Shown here one piece after another: positions 53,490-61,300 of a stretch of 64,000 bases of DNA. Source of the stretch: Streptomyces sp. NBRC 110035 (GTDB lineage: Bacteria; Actinomycetota; Actinomycetes; Streptomycetales; Streptomycetaceae). Both the position numbers and the translations under genes were made by a program. The notes below the pieces were generated by a model. The model did not search any database, was not told where the DNA came from, and saw only the letters and a list, made by a program, of their open reading frames with translations. Numbering within the stretch: the stretch's first letter is position 1; each line of letters begins with the position of its first letter. The DNA lies in contig NZ_BBNN01000028.1 of assembly GCF_000829695.1 (NCBI RefSeq), forward strand, positions 122,838-186,837. Reading direction: 5' to 3'.

Positions 53490-55868
53490 TCACTCGCCAC
53501 GGGATTCCGCCCTGGTCCGCACGGAACCCTCCCCGCCGCCGGACTTCCCGCTCTTCGGACCGCCACGGCCACGACTGCCCCGGTCACGACTGCGGCCGGC
53601 GCCCCCACGCCCACGACCACCGCCGCCAGGCCCTCCGCTGTGCGCGTCGAGCTCGATGGCGAGCGGGGAGGCGGTCAGCACCGACGAGTACGTGCCCACC
53701 CCGATGCCGATCAGCAGCGCGAGCGCGAAGTCGGTGAGCGAGTCACCGCCGAGCACCGCCAGCGCGGTCAGGATGAAGAGCACACCGATACCGGTGTTGA
53801 CGGTACGGGGCAGCGTCTGCAGGATCGCCCGGTTGGTGGACGAGGCCAGGGGAGCCTTCGGGTTCTTGGCCCACAGCTCCCGGATGCGGTCGAAGACCAC
53901 CACGGAGTCGTTCACCGAGTAGCCGATCACGGTGAGCAGCGCGGCCAGGAAGACCCCGTCGATCGGCTTGCCCAGCCAGGCGAAGACGCCGGTGAGGATC
54001 ACCACGTCGTGTGCCAGGGTGCCGACCGCGGCGGTGCCGAACATCCAGCGGAACCGGACGGCGAGGTACACCAGCTGGGCGCCGAGGGCCAGGCCCAGCG
54101 CGATCAGCGCGTTGCGGCGCAGTTCGTCGCCGAGGCTCGGCCCGATCAGCTCGTCGCGGACCTTCTCCGCTCCGCCGCCGACCTCGCCGACGGCCTCGGC
54201 GACCTCGACCGCCTCGGCGTTGCTCAGCTCCTCGGTGCGCACGGTCAGCCGGTTGTCCCCGGAGGACTGCACGACGGCCTGCGGGAAACCGGCGTCGGCC
54301 AGGGCCGCCCGGGCCCGGTCCGGATCGACCGTGCTGCTGGTCGAGTACTCGATCAGGCGGCCGCCGGTGAACTCCACACCGAAGTTCAGCCCGCGCACCA
54401 GGACGCCCGCGCCGGTGACGAGGAGCACGAGGGCGGACACCGCCAGCCAGCGGCGCGGGCGGCGCATCAGCTGCGGGTCGCGGCGGGTGAGGTACGCGCG
54501 GACCCGGCCGACGGAGGCCAGCCCGGTGATCTTCGGCCGACGGTGCACCCACCGGCGCGCCACGGCGAACTCGGCGAACACCCGCGTGATCACCAGCGCG
54601 CTGATCATGGAGGCGACGACACCGATGGCCAGGGTGACGCCGAAGCCCTTCACCGGACCGGAGGCGAGCAGGAACAGCAGCACCGCCGCGATGAGTGTGG
54701 TGATGTTGGAGTCGGCGATCGCGCTGAACGCGCCCTTGAAGCCGGCGGTCAGCGCCGAACGGCTGCTGGGCCGGCTGCGATGGCCGTACTCCTCGCGCGC
54801 TCGTTCGAAGACCAGCACGTTGGCGTCGACGGCCATGCCGATCGCCAGGACGAAACCGGCCAGTCCCGGCAGGGTCAGCGTCGCGCCGAGGGCCGCGAGG
54901 GCGGCGTAGGAGATCACCCCGTAGCACACCAGAGCCAGGGTGGCCAGGAGACCCATCAGCCGGTAGACGACGATGATGAACACCGCGGTCAGGGCGGTGC
55001 CGACGACGGCCGCCCAGGCGCTCGACTCGATGGCCTCGGCACCCAGCGTCGGGCCCACGGTCCGCTGCTCGACCGTCTCGACCGGCACCGGCAGGGCGCC
55101 GCCGCTGATGAGCAGGGCGAGCTCGCGGGACTCGTCGCTGGTGAACGAACCGGTGATCTGGGTGGACCCGCCGGTGATACCGGCACCGCAGGCCACGGAC
55201 GGATCGACCTGCGGCGACGAGATGATCTTGTCGTCCAGCACGATCGCGACCCGGCGCTGCGGATCGCCCGCAGGGTGGCAGGCCGCCTCGCCGGTCAGCT
55301 TCGCCCAGCCCCGGTCGTCCTTGAAGTCCACGGTGACCAGCCAGCCCGCGGCGCCCTGCTGGTCGAAGGCCGCCTCGGCGCCCTCCACGTCCTCGCCGGT
55401 CAGCGCGGCGGGGGCCAGGTGGAGCCGCTCCCCGGCCTCGTCGGACAGGACGCGTTCGCCCTTCGGCAGCGGATCGCCGGGGTCGGACCCGGTACCGGGG
55501 CCGAGCACCGGGTGGACGGTGAGTTGCGCGGTACGGCCCAGCACCTCGGCGGCCTGCCGCGGGTCCTGCACACCGGGCAGCTCGACGATGATCCGGTTGT
55601 CACCGGAGCGGACGATGGTGGGTTCGGCGACGCCCAGCCCGTCGATCCGGCCGCGCAGGACCTCGAGCGTGCGGTCGGTCGCCTCACCGTCTGCCTCGAG
55701 GGTTTCGGTGGAGCGGGTCTCCAGCACGATCTGGGTACCGCCGCGCAGGTCGAGCCCCAGGCGGACGGGGACCGTCACGGCGATGTAGACGGACACGGCG
55801 ATCACGACGAGTGCGAACAACGCCCGGATACGGGCGGAACTTTTCACGGATGACTCCAGCAGTCGCAC
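53490..55868 (-). CDS. secDF: Fused SecDF protein-export membrane protein
   Basis: A 792-residue fusion of SecD (about 1-450) and SecF (about 470-750), with roughly 12 membrane helices. SecD features include VRLGLDLRGGTQIVLETRS, NRIIVELPGVQDPRQAAEVL, GFVLAIGMAVDANVLVFERA and a large P1 loop. SecF features include GLNFGVEFTGGRLIEYSTS and TVIGYSVNDSVVVFDRIREL. It uses the proton gradient to pull secreted proteins from SecYEG. The tail is an unusual Gly/Arg/Ser-rich stretch of about 40 residues. It is probably a second copy beside separate secD and secF elsewhere. Start GTG. Confidence 0.9.
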   Translation of the reverse strand: MRLLESSVKSSARIRALFALVVIAVSVYIAVTVPVRLGLDLRGGTQIVLETRSTETLEADGEATDRTLEVLRGRIDGLGVAEPTIVRSGDNRIIVELPGVQDPRQAAEVLGRTAQLTVHPVLGPGTGSDPGDPLPKGERVLSDEAGERLHLAPAALTGEDVEGAEAAFDQQGAAGWLVTVDFKDDRGWAKLTGEAACHPAGDPQRRVAIVLDDKIISSPQVDPSVACGAGITGGSTQITGSFTSDESRELALLISGGALPVPVETVEQRTVGPTLGAEAIESSAWAAVVGTALTAVFIIVVYRLMGLLATLALVCYGVISYAALAALGATLTLPGLAGFVLAIGMAVDANVLVFERAREEYGHRSRPSSRSALTAGFKGAFSAIADSNITTLIAAVLLFLLASGPVKGFGVTLAIGVVASMISALVITRVFAEFAVARRWVHRRPKITGLASVGRVRAYLTRRDPQLMRRPRRWLAVSALVLLVTGAGVLVRGLNFGVEFTGGRLIEYSTSSTVDPDRARAALADAGFPQAVVQSSGDNRLTVRTEELSNAEAVEVAEAVGEVGGGAEKVRDELIGPSLGDELRRNALIALGLALGAQLVYLAVRFRWMFGTAAVGTLAHDVVILTGVFAWLGKPIDGVFLAALLTVIGYSVNDSVVVFDRIRELWAKNPKAPLASSTNRAILQTLPRTVNTGIGVLFILTALAVLGGDSLTDFALALLIGIGVGTYSSVLTASPLAIELDAHSGGPGGGGRGRGGAGRSRDRGSRGRGGPKSGKSGGGEGSVRTRAESRGE

Positions 55869-55913
55869 CGCGGCCGGTCGAGCACGCGGCGGAGAGGAAG
55901 AGGAACGGGACTC

Positions 55914-56441
55914 TCAGGTGCTGGACGGCCCGGGCGGCGCCCGGCCGAGGTCCGCCGGCATGTGCGCGGCGGCGGGCGGCGCGTGCCCGGCCGCCGGGGC
56001 GGGCCGGGCCGGCCGCGGCGGGATACGGGGGGTGTGCGCGGGGGTGAAGAGCAGATGGCCCGCCGGCACCGTGCGCTCCCCGGCGTCGCGCTGCGGCCTG
56101 AGGGGGACGGTACGGGCGGTGCAGCCGTCGTCGGTGTGCGGACGGGCGTCGGACGAGCCGGCCCCGGGCGCGGCGGGCGGATCCGCAGCGGACGGCCCCG
56201 GCCCGTCGGGCGCCGGGGCACCGGGTACGGCGGAAGCGGGGCCGAACGGGCCGGGAGCCACAGGACCGGGAGCCGCCGGGGCGTCGTGGACCGGTGACCG
56301 CGCCGCGCGGACCGCCCGTGGGTCGTCGGTGAGGCCGAACCCCAGGGTCAGGAGGACGGAGGCCAGGGCGGCGAGGACCGCGACGGCGCGGAGCGGAAGG
56401 CGGGCGGTGCGGGCGGCACGTCCCGGCGGGGTGGCGTTCAA
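55914..56441 (-). CDS. Proline/alanine-rich protein with one membrane segment
   Basis: A 175-residue protein. After a short basic N-terminus comes one hydrophobic helix (AVAVLAALASVLLTLGFGL), then a long Pro/Ala/Gly-rich extracellular part with two cysteines at most. It starts at a TTG overlapping the response-regulator stop (TTGA), so it seems translated with the two-component genes. A role as exported accessory or sensor partner is only a guess. Confidence 0.55.
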   Translation of the reverse strand: MNATPPGRAARTARLPLRAVAVLAALASVLLTLGFGLTDDPRAVRAARSPVHDAPAAPGPVAPGPFGPASAVPGAPAPDGPGPSAADPPAAPGAGSSDARPHTDDGCTARTVPLRPQRDAGERTVPAGHLLFTPAHTPRIPPRPARPAPAAGHAPPAAAHMPADLGRAPPGPSST

Positions 56442-57103
56442 GGCTCGACGAGCCCCGCGCGGATGGCGTACCGGGTCAGATCCAGGCGGTCCCGCAGCCC
56501 CAGCTTGTTCAGCAGGTTCTCGCGGTGCCGCTGTACCGTCTTGACGCTGATGAAGAGCAACTCGGCGATCTCCTTCGAGGAGTGCCCCTCGGCGACCAGC
56601 TTGAGCACCTCCTCCTCGCGCGGCGTCAGCAGCTGGGGCGCCTCCTCGCCGTGCCGGACCCGGTCGAGGTAGTTGCGGATCAGGGCGGTGACCGCCCCCG
56701 GGTAGAGGAAGGGCTCGTCACGCATCGCGGCCCGGCAGGCGGCGACCAGGTCACGGTCGGCGACCGACTTCAGGACATAACCGCCGGCCCCGGCCTTGAG
56801 CGCCTGGAACAGGTACTGCTCGTTGTCGTGCATCGTCAGCATCAGGATGCGCAGGCCCGGCTTCAGCGCGGACAGCTCACGGGCGGCCTGCAGACCGGTC
56901 ATCCGGGGCATGGCGATGTCCAGCACCGCCAGGTCGATCTTCTGGGCGCGGGCCGTGGAGATCGCCTCCGCACCGTCACCGGCCTCGGCGACGACCTCCA
57001 GGTCCGGCTCCCGGTCGAGGATCAGCCGGACGCCGCGGCGTACCAGGGCGTGGTCGTCGGCGAGCAGGATCCGGATCGTGGTCGGTGGGGCCTGGTGGTT
57101 CAT
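56438..57103 (-). CDS. NarL/FixJ-family response regulator
   Basis: A 221-residue regulator. The receiver domain has the acidic pair in LLADDHALVRRG, phospho-acceptor Asp62 in LAVLDIAMPRMTG and the conserved Lys in GGYVLKSV. The LuxR-type helix-turn-helix follows at about 155-215 (LTPREEEVLKLVAEGHSSKE, then FISVKTVQRHRENLLNKLGL). Its ATG overlaps the kinase stop (ATGA). Targets are unknown; SecDF and the small protein nearby are candidates. Confidence 0.92.
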   Translation of the reverse strand: MNHQAPPTTIRILLADDHALVRRGVRLILDREPDLEVVAEAGDGAEAISTARAQKIDLAVLDIAMPRMTGLQAARELSALKPGLRILMLTMHDNEQYLFQALKAGAGGYVLKSVADRDLVAACRAAMRDEPFLYPGAVTALIRNYLDRVRHGEEAPQLLTPREEEVLKLVAEGHSSKEIAELLFISVKTVQRHRENLLNKLGLRDRLDLTRYAIRAGLVEP

Positions 57104-58062
57104 GACTGCTTCCTCACGGCGGGCACGGCCAGCCGGATCCGGGTACCGGTCCGGGAGACGGGAGTGATGTCCAGTGTCGCCCCGATGAGCAGGGCCCGTT
57201 CACGCATACCGCGCAGGCCCGCCCCCTCGTGGGCGGCGCCGGTTCCACGGCCGTCGTCGGTGACCTCGAGGACGACCCGGTCGTCGTCGAGGTACAGGCT
57301 CACCGTGGCGGAGCGCGCCTCGGCGTGCCGGGCGACATTGGTCAGACTCTCCTGTGCCACACGGTAGATCACCAGCTCCGTACCGTTGTCCAGCGTGGGC
57401 AGGTCGGCGCCGAAGCGGCGCTGCACCCGCAGCCCGGTGTGCGTGGCGAACTCGGTGGCGAGCGAGGTGACGGCACTGACCAGACCGAGATCGTCCAGTA
57501 CGCCCGGACGCAGTCGGCGCACCAGCCGGCGGACCTCGTCCAGACTCTCCCGGGTGATCTCCCGCACCTGCTGGATCTCGCCGCGCAGCGGAGCGGGCGC
57601 CTCGTCGGCGACCTGCTTCAGGGCCAGCAGGATGGCGGTCATGCTCTGCCCGACCTCGTCGTGCAGCTCGGCGGCGATCCGGCGCCGCTCCGCCTCCTGG
57701 GCGAGCAGGGCACGGGCGCTGCTCGAGGCGCGCTCCTTCTCCAGCCGCTCCAGCATGGCGTTGAACGTACTGACCAGCTCGGCGACCTCCCCGCCGCCAC
57801 GCACCGGAAGCCGCTGACCGGGCCGCAGCAGGTCGACGGTGGCCATCAGCCGGGTCACCCGGTCCAGCGGGGCGAGCCCGATCCGCAGCAGGGCCGCGTT
57901 GGCGACGAGCATCACCCCCATGCCACCCACCAGGATCACCGCCTCGGTCAGCAGTACCGGCACGGACACGGTCACCGGAGCCCACAGCAGCAACGCGGTG
58001 GCCGCGCCCAGCACCACCGCGTTGAGTCCGAAGATCCGCCAGTACAGGGACACGGAGGTCAC
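57100..58062 (-). CDS. NarL-partner sensor histidine kinase (HisKA_3)
   Basis: A 320-residue kinase with two N-terminal membrane helices and almost no loop between them. A HAMP-like segment follows (GLAPLDRVTRLMATVDLL), then the HisKA_3 dimerisation helix with phospho-His134 in AAELHDEVGQSM. The HATPase domain follows (NGTELVIYRVAQESLTNVAR, DDGRGTGAAHEGAGLRGMRE). The minimal outside loop suggests membrane or intracellular sensing. The GTG at 58062 has GAGG six bases upstream; a GTG three codons later is possible. Confidence 0.9.
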   Translation of the reverse strand: MTSVSLYWRIFGLNAVVLGAATALLLWAPVTVSVPVLLTEAVILVGGMGVMLVANAALLRIGLAPLDRVTRLMATVDLLRPGQRLPVRGGGEVAELVSTFNAMLERLEKERASSSARALLAQEAERRRIAAELHDEVGQSMTAILLALKQVADEAPAPLRGEIQQVREITRESLDEVRRLVRRLRPGVLDDLGLVSAVTSLATEFATHTGLRVQRRFGADLPTLDNGTELVIYRVAQESLTNVARHAEARSATVSLYLDDDRVVLEVTDDGRGTGAAHEGAGLRGMRERALLIGATLDITPVSRTGTRIRLAVPAVRKQS

Positions 58063-58345
58063 GCCTTTCCTCTTTCGTCTGCCTCCACTGTCGGGCACCG
58101 CGACGCCCGATGCGGCAGCGGCCCCTGATCCCGGCGAACAGCCAAACGGACACAGTGCACGAGCCGGCGGCCTCCGGTCGATGGGCTCCGCGACCCATTT
58201 CAGCCCGCCCGGCGGGCCCACGCCGTCAGGGGTGGGTCCTCGGACCCGGCGCAGATGGGTACCGCGCCCCATGGGTTCCGGGCGGGGAAGCGGCGATGGT
58301 GATGGATCGGCCAGTTCCGCCATCCGTCACCAGAGGAGACTCTCC

Positions 58346-58672
58346 GTGTCGCTCGACCTGCCCCTCACCGAATCGCGTACCGACCACCCCGCCGTGGACC
58401 AGATCAGGCAGCGCCTCGAACACGCGCGCACCACACGGGTGGCACAGCTCAAGGCGCTCGACGACACCGGACAGGGCCCCGACGATCACCTGCTGGCCCA
58501 CCAGCAGGACTCCATCAGGCGTGTCCTGAAGGAGATCGACGAGGCCTTCTCCCGCGTCGAGGACGGCAGCTACGGCACCTGCCTGGGCTGCGCCAAGCCC
58601 GTCCCGGCGGAGCGGCTCGAGATCCTGCCGCACACCCGGTACTGCGTCTCGTGCCAGAGCCGCGCTGCCTGA
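58346..58672 (+). CDS. DksA/TraR-type zinc-finger protein 1
   Basis: A 108-residue protein with an N-terminal helical hairpin and a C-terminal four-cysteine finger, CLGC...CVSC (Cys79, 82, 100, 103), within GSYGTCLGCAKPVPAERLEI. The DksA/TraR family enters the secondary channel of RNA polymerase or binds it. The usual acidic tip DxxDxA is not clearly present, so direct DksA activity is unsure. AGAGGAGA precedes the GTG. Confidence 0.82.
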   Translation: MSLDLPLTESRTDHPAVDQIRQRLEHARTTRVAQLKALDDTGQGPDDHLLAHQQDSIRRVLKEIDEAFSRVEDGSYGTCLGCAKPVPAERLEILPHTRYCVSCQSRAA

Positions 58673-58725
58673 CCCCGGCCGGCCCGTCCGTGATCCTCTC
58701 CCGCTTTGCCCAAGGGGGTGAAGTG

Positions 58726-59115
58726 GTGACCCGCCGGACGATCGACGAGCACGACGAGGTCCTCACCTCCGAGGATCTCGCGGCGTTGCGCGCGAACCTG
58801 CGCGAGCAGCAGCTCTTCCGCCGGGACCAGCTGCGGCAGTTCGCCGTCGACCCGGAGCCGCTCCCCGACGGGCCGGACGGTCCGGGTGGCGCGGTCGTGC
58901 CGCAGGCCGCAGGCCGGCTCGAGGTCCAGGTCAGGCTCGCCGCGTCCGCCCGCATGGTGCTCGCCGACGTCGAGGCGGCGCTCACCCGCATGGACACCGG
59001 GGACTACGGCCTGTGCCACCTGTGCCGCGGCCCCGTCGAACGCGACCGGCTGCTGATCGTCCCGCAGGCCCGCTACTGCGCCCGCTGCCAGCAGGTGCGG
59101 GAGGCCGCGCGATGA
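58726..59115 (+). CDS. DksA/TraR-type zinc-finger protein 2
   Basis: A 129-residue paralogue of the preceding gene, with the finger CHLC...CARC (Cys97, 100, 118, 121) in GDYGLCHLCRGPVERDRLLI and a helical N-terminus including LRANLREQQLFRRDQLRQFA. It starts 53 bp after the first copy at a GTG with AGGGGG eight bases upstream, so the two are probably co-expressed. A 28-codon frame overlaps its stop at 59112 but is not convincing. Confidence 0.8.
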   Translation: MTRRTIDEHDEVLTSEDLAALRANLREQQLFRRDQLRQFAVDPEPLPDGPDGPGGAVVPQAAGRLEVQVRLAASARMVLADVEAALTRMDTGDYGLCHLCRGPVERDRLLIVPQARYCARCQQVREAAR

Positions 59116-59370
59116 CCACGGCACACCACCGGCCGCCGGACGACCGGCCGGAGCGCGTGCCTCGTCTGCACGTGCAGGGGAGGCACGTACGGGGGTGACC
59201 CGCACGGCCGCCGGAATGCTCCGCCCGCGCGCTGCACCCACCGTCCCGGGCGTGCGGGCGGTGGCCGCCCCCACCGCGGACCCCCACCCCGCCGGACCGC
59301 TCCCGGCGGGGCGCCTCGGGGCGCACCCCACCGGGGCGGTGCCGCGCGGAGGGCACCGTCACCGTCACCG

Positions 59371-59419
59371 GCGCCCGGCGCCCGGCGCCCGGCGCCCGGC
59401 GCCCGGCGCCCGGCGCCCG
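59371..59419 (+). repeat. Seven tandem copies of GCGCCCG
   Basis: A 49-bp array of a 7-bp unit lies in the 425-bp gap between the second zinc-finger gene and the membrane-protein gene. No coding frame in this gap is convincing; the repeat is prone to slippage and would shift any frame. Confidence 0.85.
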
Positions 59420-59541
59420 GCGCGCTCCGCCGGGCGCCGGTGACCCGTGTACGTGACCCGTCCTCCCACGGCGGCCCGGACGACGGCACCCCGCGCCCCG
59501 ACACCCACCCACCTGCCCACCCACCCCGAAGGAGTCATGCC

Positions 59542-60177
59542 ATGGCGGGCACCGTTCCTCCCGCACAACCGCCCCCGGGCCCCCGTCCCGGCCCGCCCCC
59601 GGCCCCCCGGCCGTGGCGTCGGCGGCCCAACCCCCTGCGCCGTCCGACCGACGTTCTCCAGGCACGGATCGGCCTCGGACTGCTGCTCGCCGTGCTGGCC
59701 GTGGCGCCCGTGGCCGGCGTCGTCGTCGCGGATCTCGCCCACCGCCACTACGAGGACACGGCCCGCCACCAGACCCTGACCCGGCACGAGACGGACGCGA
59801 CCCTCACCGAGGACGTACCGCGCCACCCGGAGCCCGGATCCGACGAGGCGAAGCTCGCCCGCTACCCCGCAGAGGTCCGTTTCACCACCCCCGACGGGCG
59901 CACCGCCACCACCCGGGCCGAGGTCCCACCCGGACTGTCCGCCGACAGCCGGGTGCGCATCCGGGTGACCGCCGCCGGTGAGGCGACCGGACCGCCGCTG
60001 ACGCGTGAGCAGATCCGCAGCCGCGGCATGGGCTGGGCCCTCCTCGCCGCCGTCGCGACCGCCCTCACCGGCCTCGCCGCCCACGCCGTGGCCCGCCACG
60101 CCGCGCGGCGCCGCAACCTCGCCGCCTGGGAGAGGGCCTGGGCCGAGACGGCGCCCCGCTGGACGACGCCCGGATGA
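59542..60177 (+). CDS. Rv1733c-like two-helix membrane protein
   Basis: A 211-residue protein with a Pro/Arg-rich N-terminus. A first membrane helix (GLGLLLAVLAVAPVAGVVVA) is followed by an outside domain of about 90 residues with short beta strands, a second helix (ALLAAVATALTGLAAHAVA) and a basic tail. The layout and the RPNPLRRPTDVLQARIGL lead match the Rv1733c-like actinobacterial family, of unknown function. AAGGAG lies seven bases before the ATG. Confidence 0.75.
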   Translation: MAGTVPPAQPPPGPRPGPPPAPRPWRRRPNPLRRPTDVLQARIGLGLLLAVLAVAPVAGVVVADLAHRHYEDTARHQTLTRHETDATLTEDVPRHPEPGSDEAKLARYPAEVRFTTPDGRTATTRAEVPPGLSADSRVRIRVTAAGEATGPPLTREQIRSRGMGWALLAAVATALTGLAAHAVARHAARRRNLAAWERAWAETAPRWTTPG

Positions 60178-60204
60178 ACCGTCGTACGGGCCTCACGGGC
60201 CGCC

Positions 60205-60422
60205 TCACGGACCGTGCGGCACCCGTAGGCGCTCGAGCAGGAGTCGCCCCGTTCCCGGGTGCTGTGCGAAGTGACGGCGCAGACGCCGTCGGCGCCGCCG
60301 TCGGCGAGGTCGACGTAGTGGGCGACGGGCCGCCCGGCGAGGGTGGCGGCCAGGCGCGACGCCGTGGTCCGGCTGCAGCCGAGCCGCACGATCCAGCCGG
60401 TCCGGCCCTCCTCACCCGGCAC
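60205..60422 (-). pseudogene. Possible small frameshifted gene
   Basis: From a GTG at 60422 the minus strand has about 50 codons with excellent third-position GC (GRTGWIVRLGCSRTTASRLA, then RPVAHYVDLADGGADGVCA). Continuing in that frame it runs implausibly deep into the opposite membrane-protein gene. A shift near 60250-60275 would instead end as GRLLLERLRVPHGP at 60205. This may be a frameshifted or mis-sequenced small gene of unknown function. It is the only content I see in the gap at 60178-60516. Confidence 0.3.
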
Positions 60423-60516
60423 CGTCCCTGAGGGCCGCGACCCGGCACCGTCCCTGAGGGCCGCGGTCGTGGTCGCGGCCGTGGTCACCAGGAAGGCAGG
60501 GGGGCGAATATGTTTT

Positions 60517-60546
60517 TGCAGGATCTGCATTTTTGCGTATCCTGCA
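60517..60546. promoter_or_regulatory. Inverted repeat, probable TetR operator
   Basis: TGCAGGAT (60517-60524) and ATCCTGCA (60539-60546) form a perfect 8-bp inverted repeat in an AT-rich stretch immediately upstream of the TetR start. It would allow autorepression and control of the downstream efflux gene. Confidence 0.6.
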
Positions 60547-60550
60547 CGAC

Positions 60551-61252
60551 GTGCGTGAGAGAGATCCCGCAGAGGGCGGGCTTCGGGGACGGAAGAAGCG
60601 GGAGACCCGCGCTGCCCTGACGGCGGCCGCAGTGCGGCTGGCGGCGGAACACGGCGCGGAGAACGTCACCGTCGACGCGATCAGCGAGGCCGTCGGCGTG
60701 TCCCCCCGCACGTTCTTCAACTACTTCGACTCCCGTGACGACGCGTTCGTGATGGTGGGCGCGGAGTCGGGCGCGCGCGTCCGGCAGGCGGTGCTCGCCG
60801 CGCCCACCGGCACGCCCCCGCTGGCGGCGCTGCGCGACGCGCTGGCCGCGGAGCTGGGAGAAGTGGGACGGCAGCACGAGCTGTGGCGGCTGCACTCCGA
60901 GGTGCTGCGCAGGTCACCGCACCTGCTCGCACGCAGCTTCGGCGCCCACATCGAGGACGAGTTCACTCTGGCCGAGACGCTCGCGGAGCGCATCGGTGCC
61001 GGTTCGCCGCTGTTCACCGGGGACCGTCCCCCCTTCGGGACGTCCGAGGGTGAACTGCGCAGGAAGGCCCTGGGGCTGTATCCGAGGCTGCTGGCCGCGG
61101 TCGGCTCCACGGCCGTCCGTATCGCCGTGGAGCACTGGTGCGTGCGGCAGGACGAGACCACCCTCGAGGTCGTCTTCCAAACGGTGTTCGAGCACCTGGC
61201 CGCCGGACTCCCGGAACCGGCCGTGCCGGTGGAGCCGGTGGACGAAGCCTGA
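60551..61252 (+). CDS. TetR-family transcriptional regulator
   Basis: A 233-residue regulator with an N-terminal TetR helix-turn-helix (RETRAALTAAAVRLAAEHGA, then DAISEAVGVSPRTFFNYFDS) and a variable ligand-binding C-terminal part. The GTG at 60551 lies just behind the operator-like repeat; an in-frame TTG at 60533 would lie inside it. It precedes an MFS multidrug transporter gene by 48 bp and probably represses both. Confidence 0.88.
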   Translation: MRERDPAEGGLRGRKKRETRAALTAAAVRLAAEHGAENVTVDAISEAVGVSPRTFFNYFDSRDDAFVMVGAESGARVRQAVLAAPTGTPPLAALRDALAAELGEVGRQHELWRLHSEVLRRSPHLLARSFGAHIEDEFTLAETLAERIGAGSPLFTGDRPPFGTSEGELRRKALGLYPRLLAAVGSTAVRIAVEHWCVRQDETTLEVVFQTVFEHLAAGLPEPAVPVEPVDEA

Positions 61253-61300
61253 GCGGATCCGTCCCTCACCCCACCTCCGAACGTCTGTGAAAGAGCTGAA

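Noticed and set aside
59371..59419. Possible CRISPR-like repeats
   Set aside because: The units are 7 bp with no spacers, so this is a simple tandem repeat. No repeat-spacer array or Cas gene was found anywhere in the window.
59195..59443. Short frame across the tandem repeat
   Set aside because: Its product is mostly repeat-derived Ala/Gly/Arg/Pro and any change in repeat number shifts it; it has no ribosome-binding site of note.
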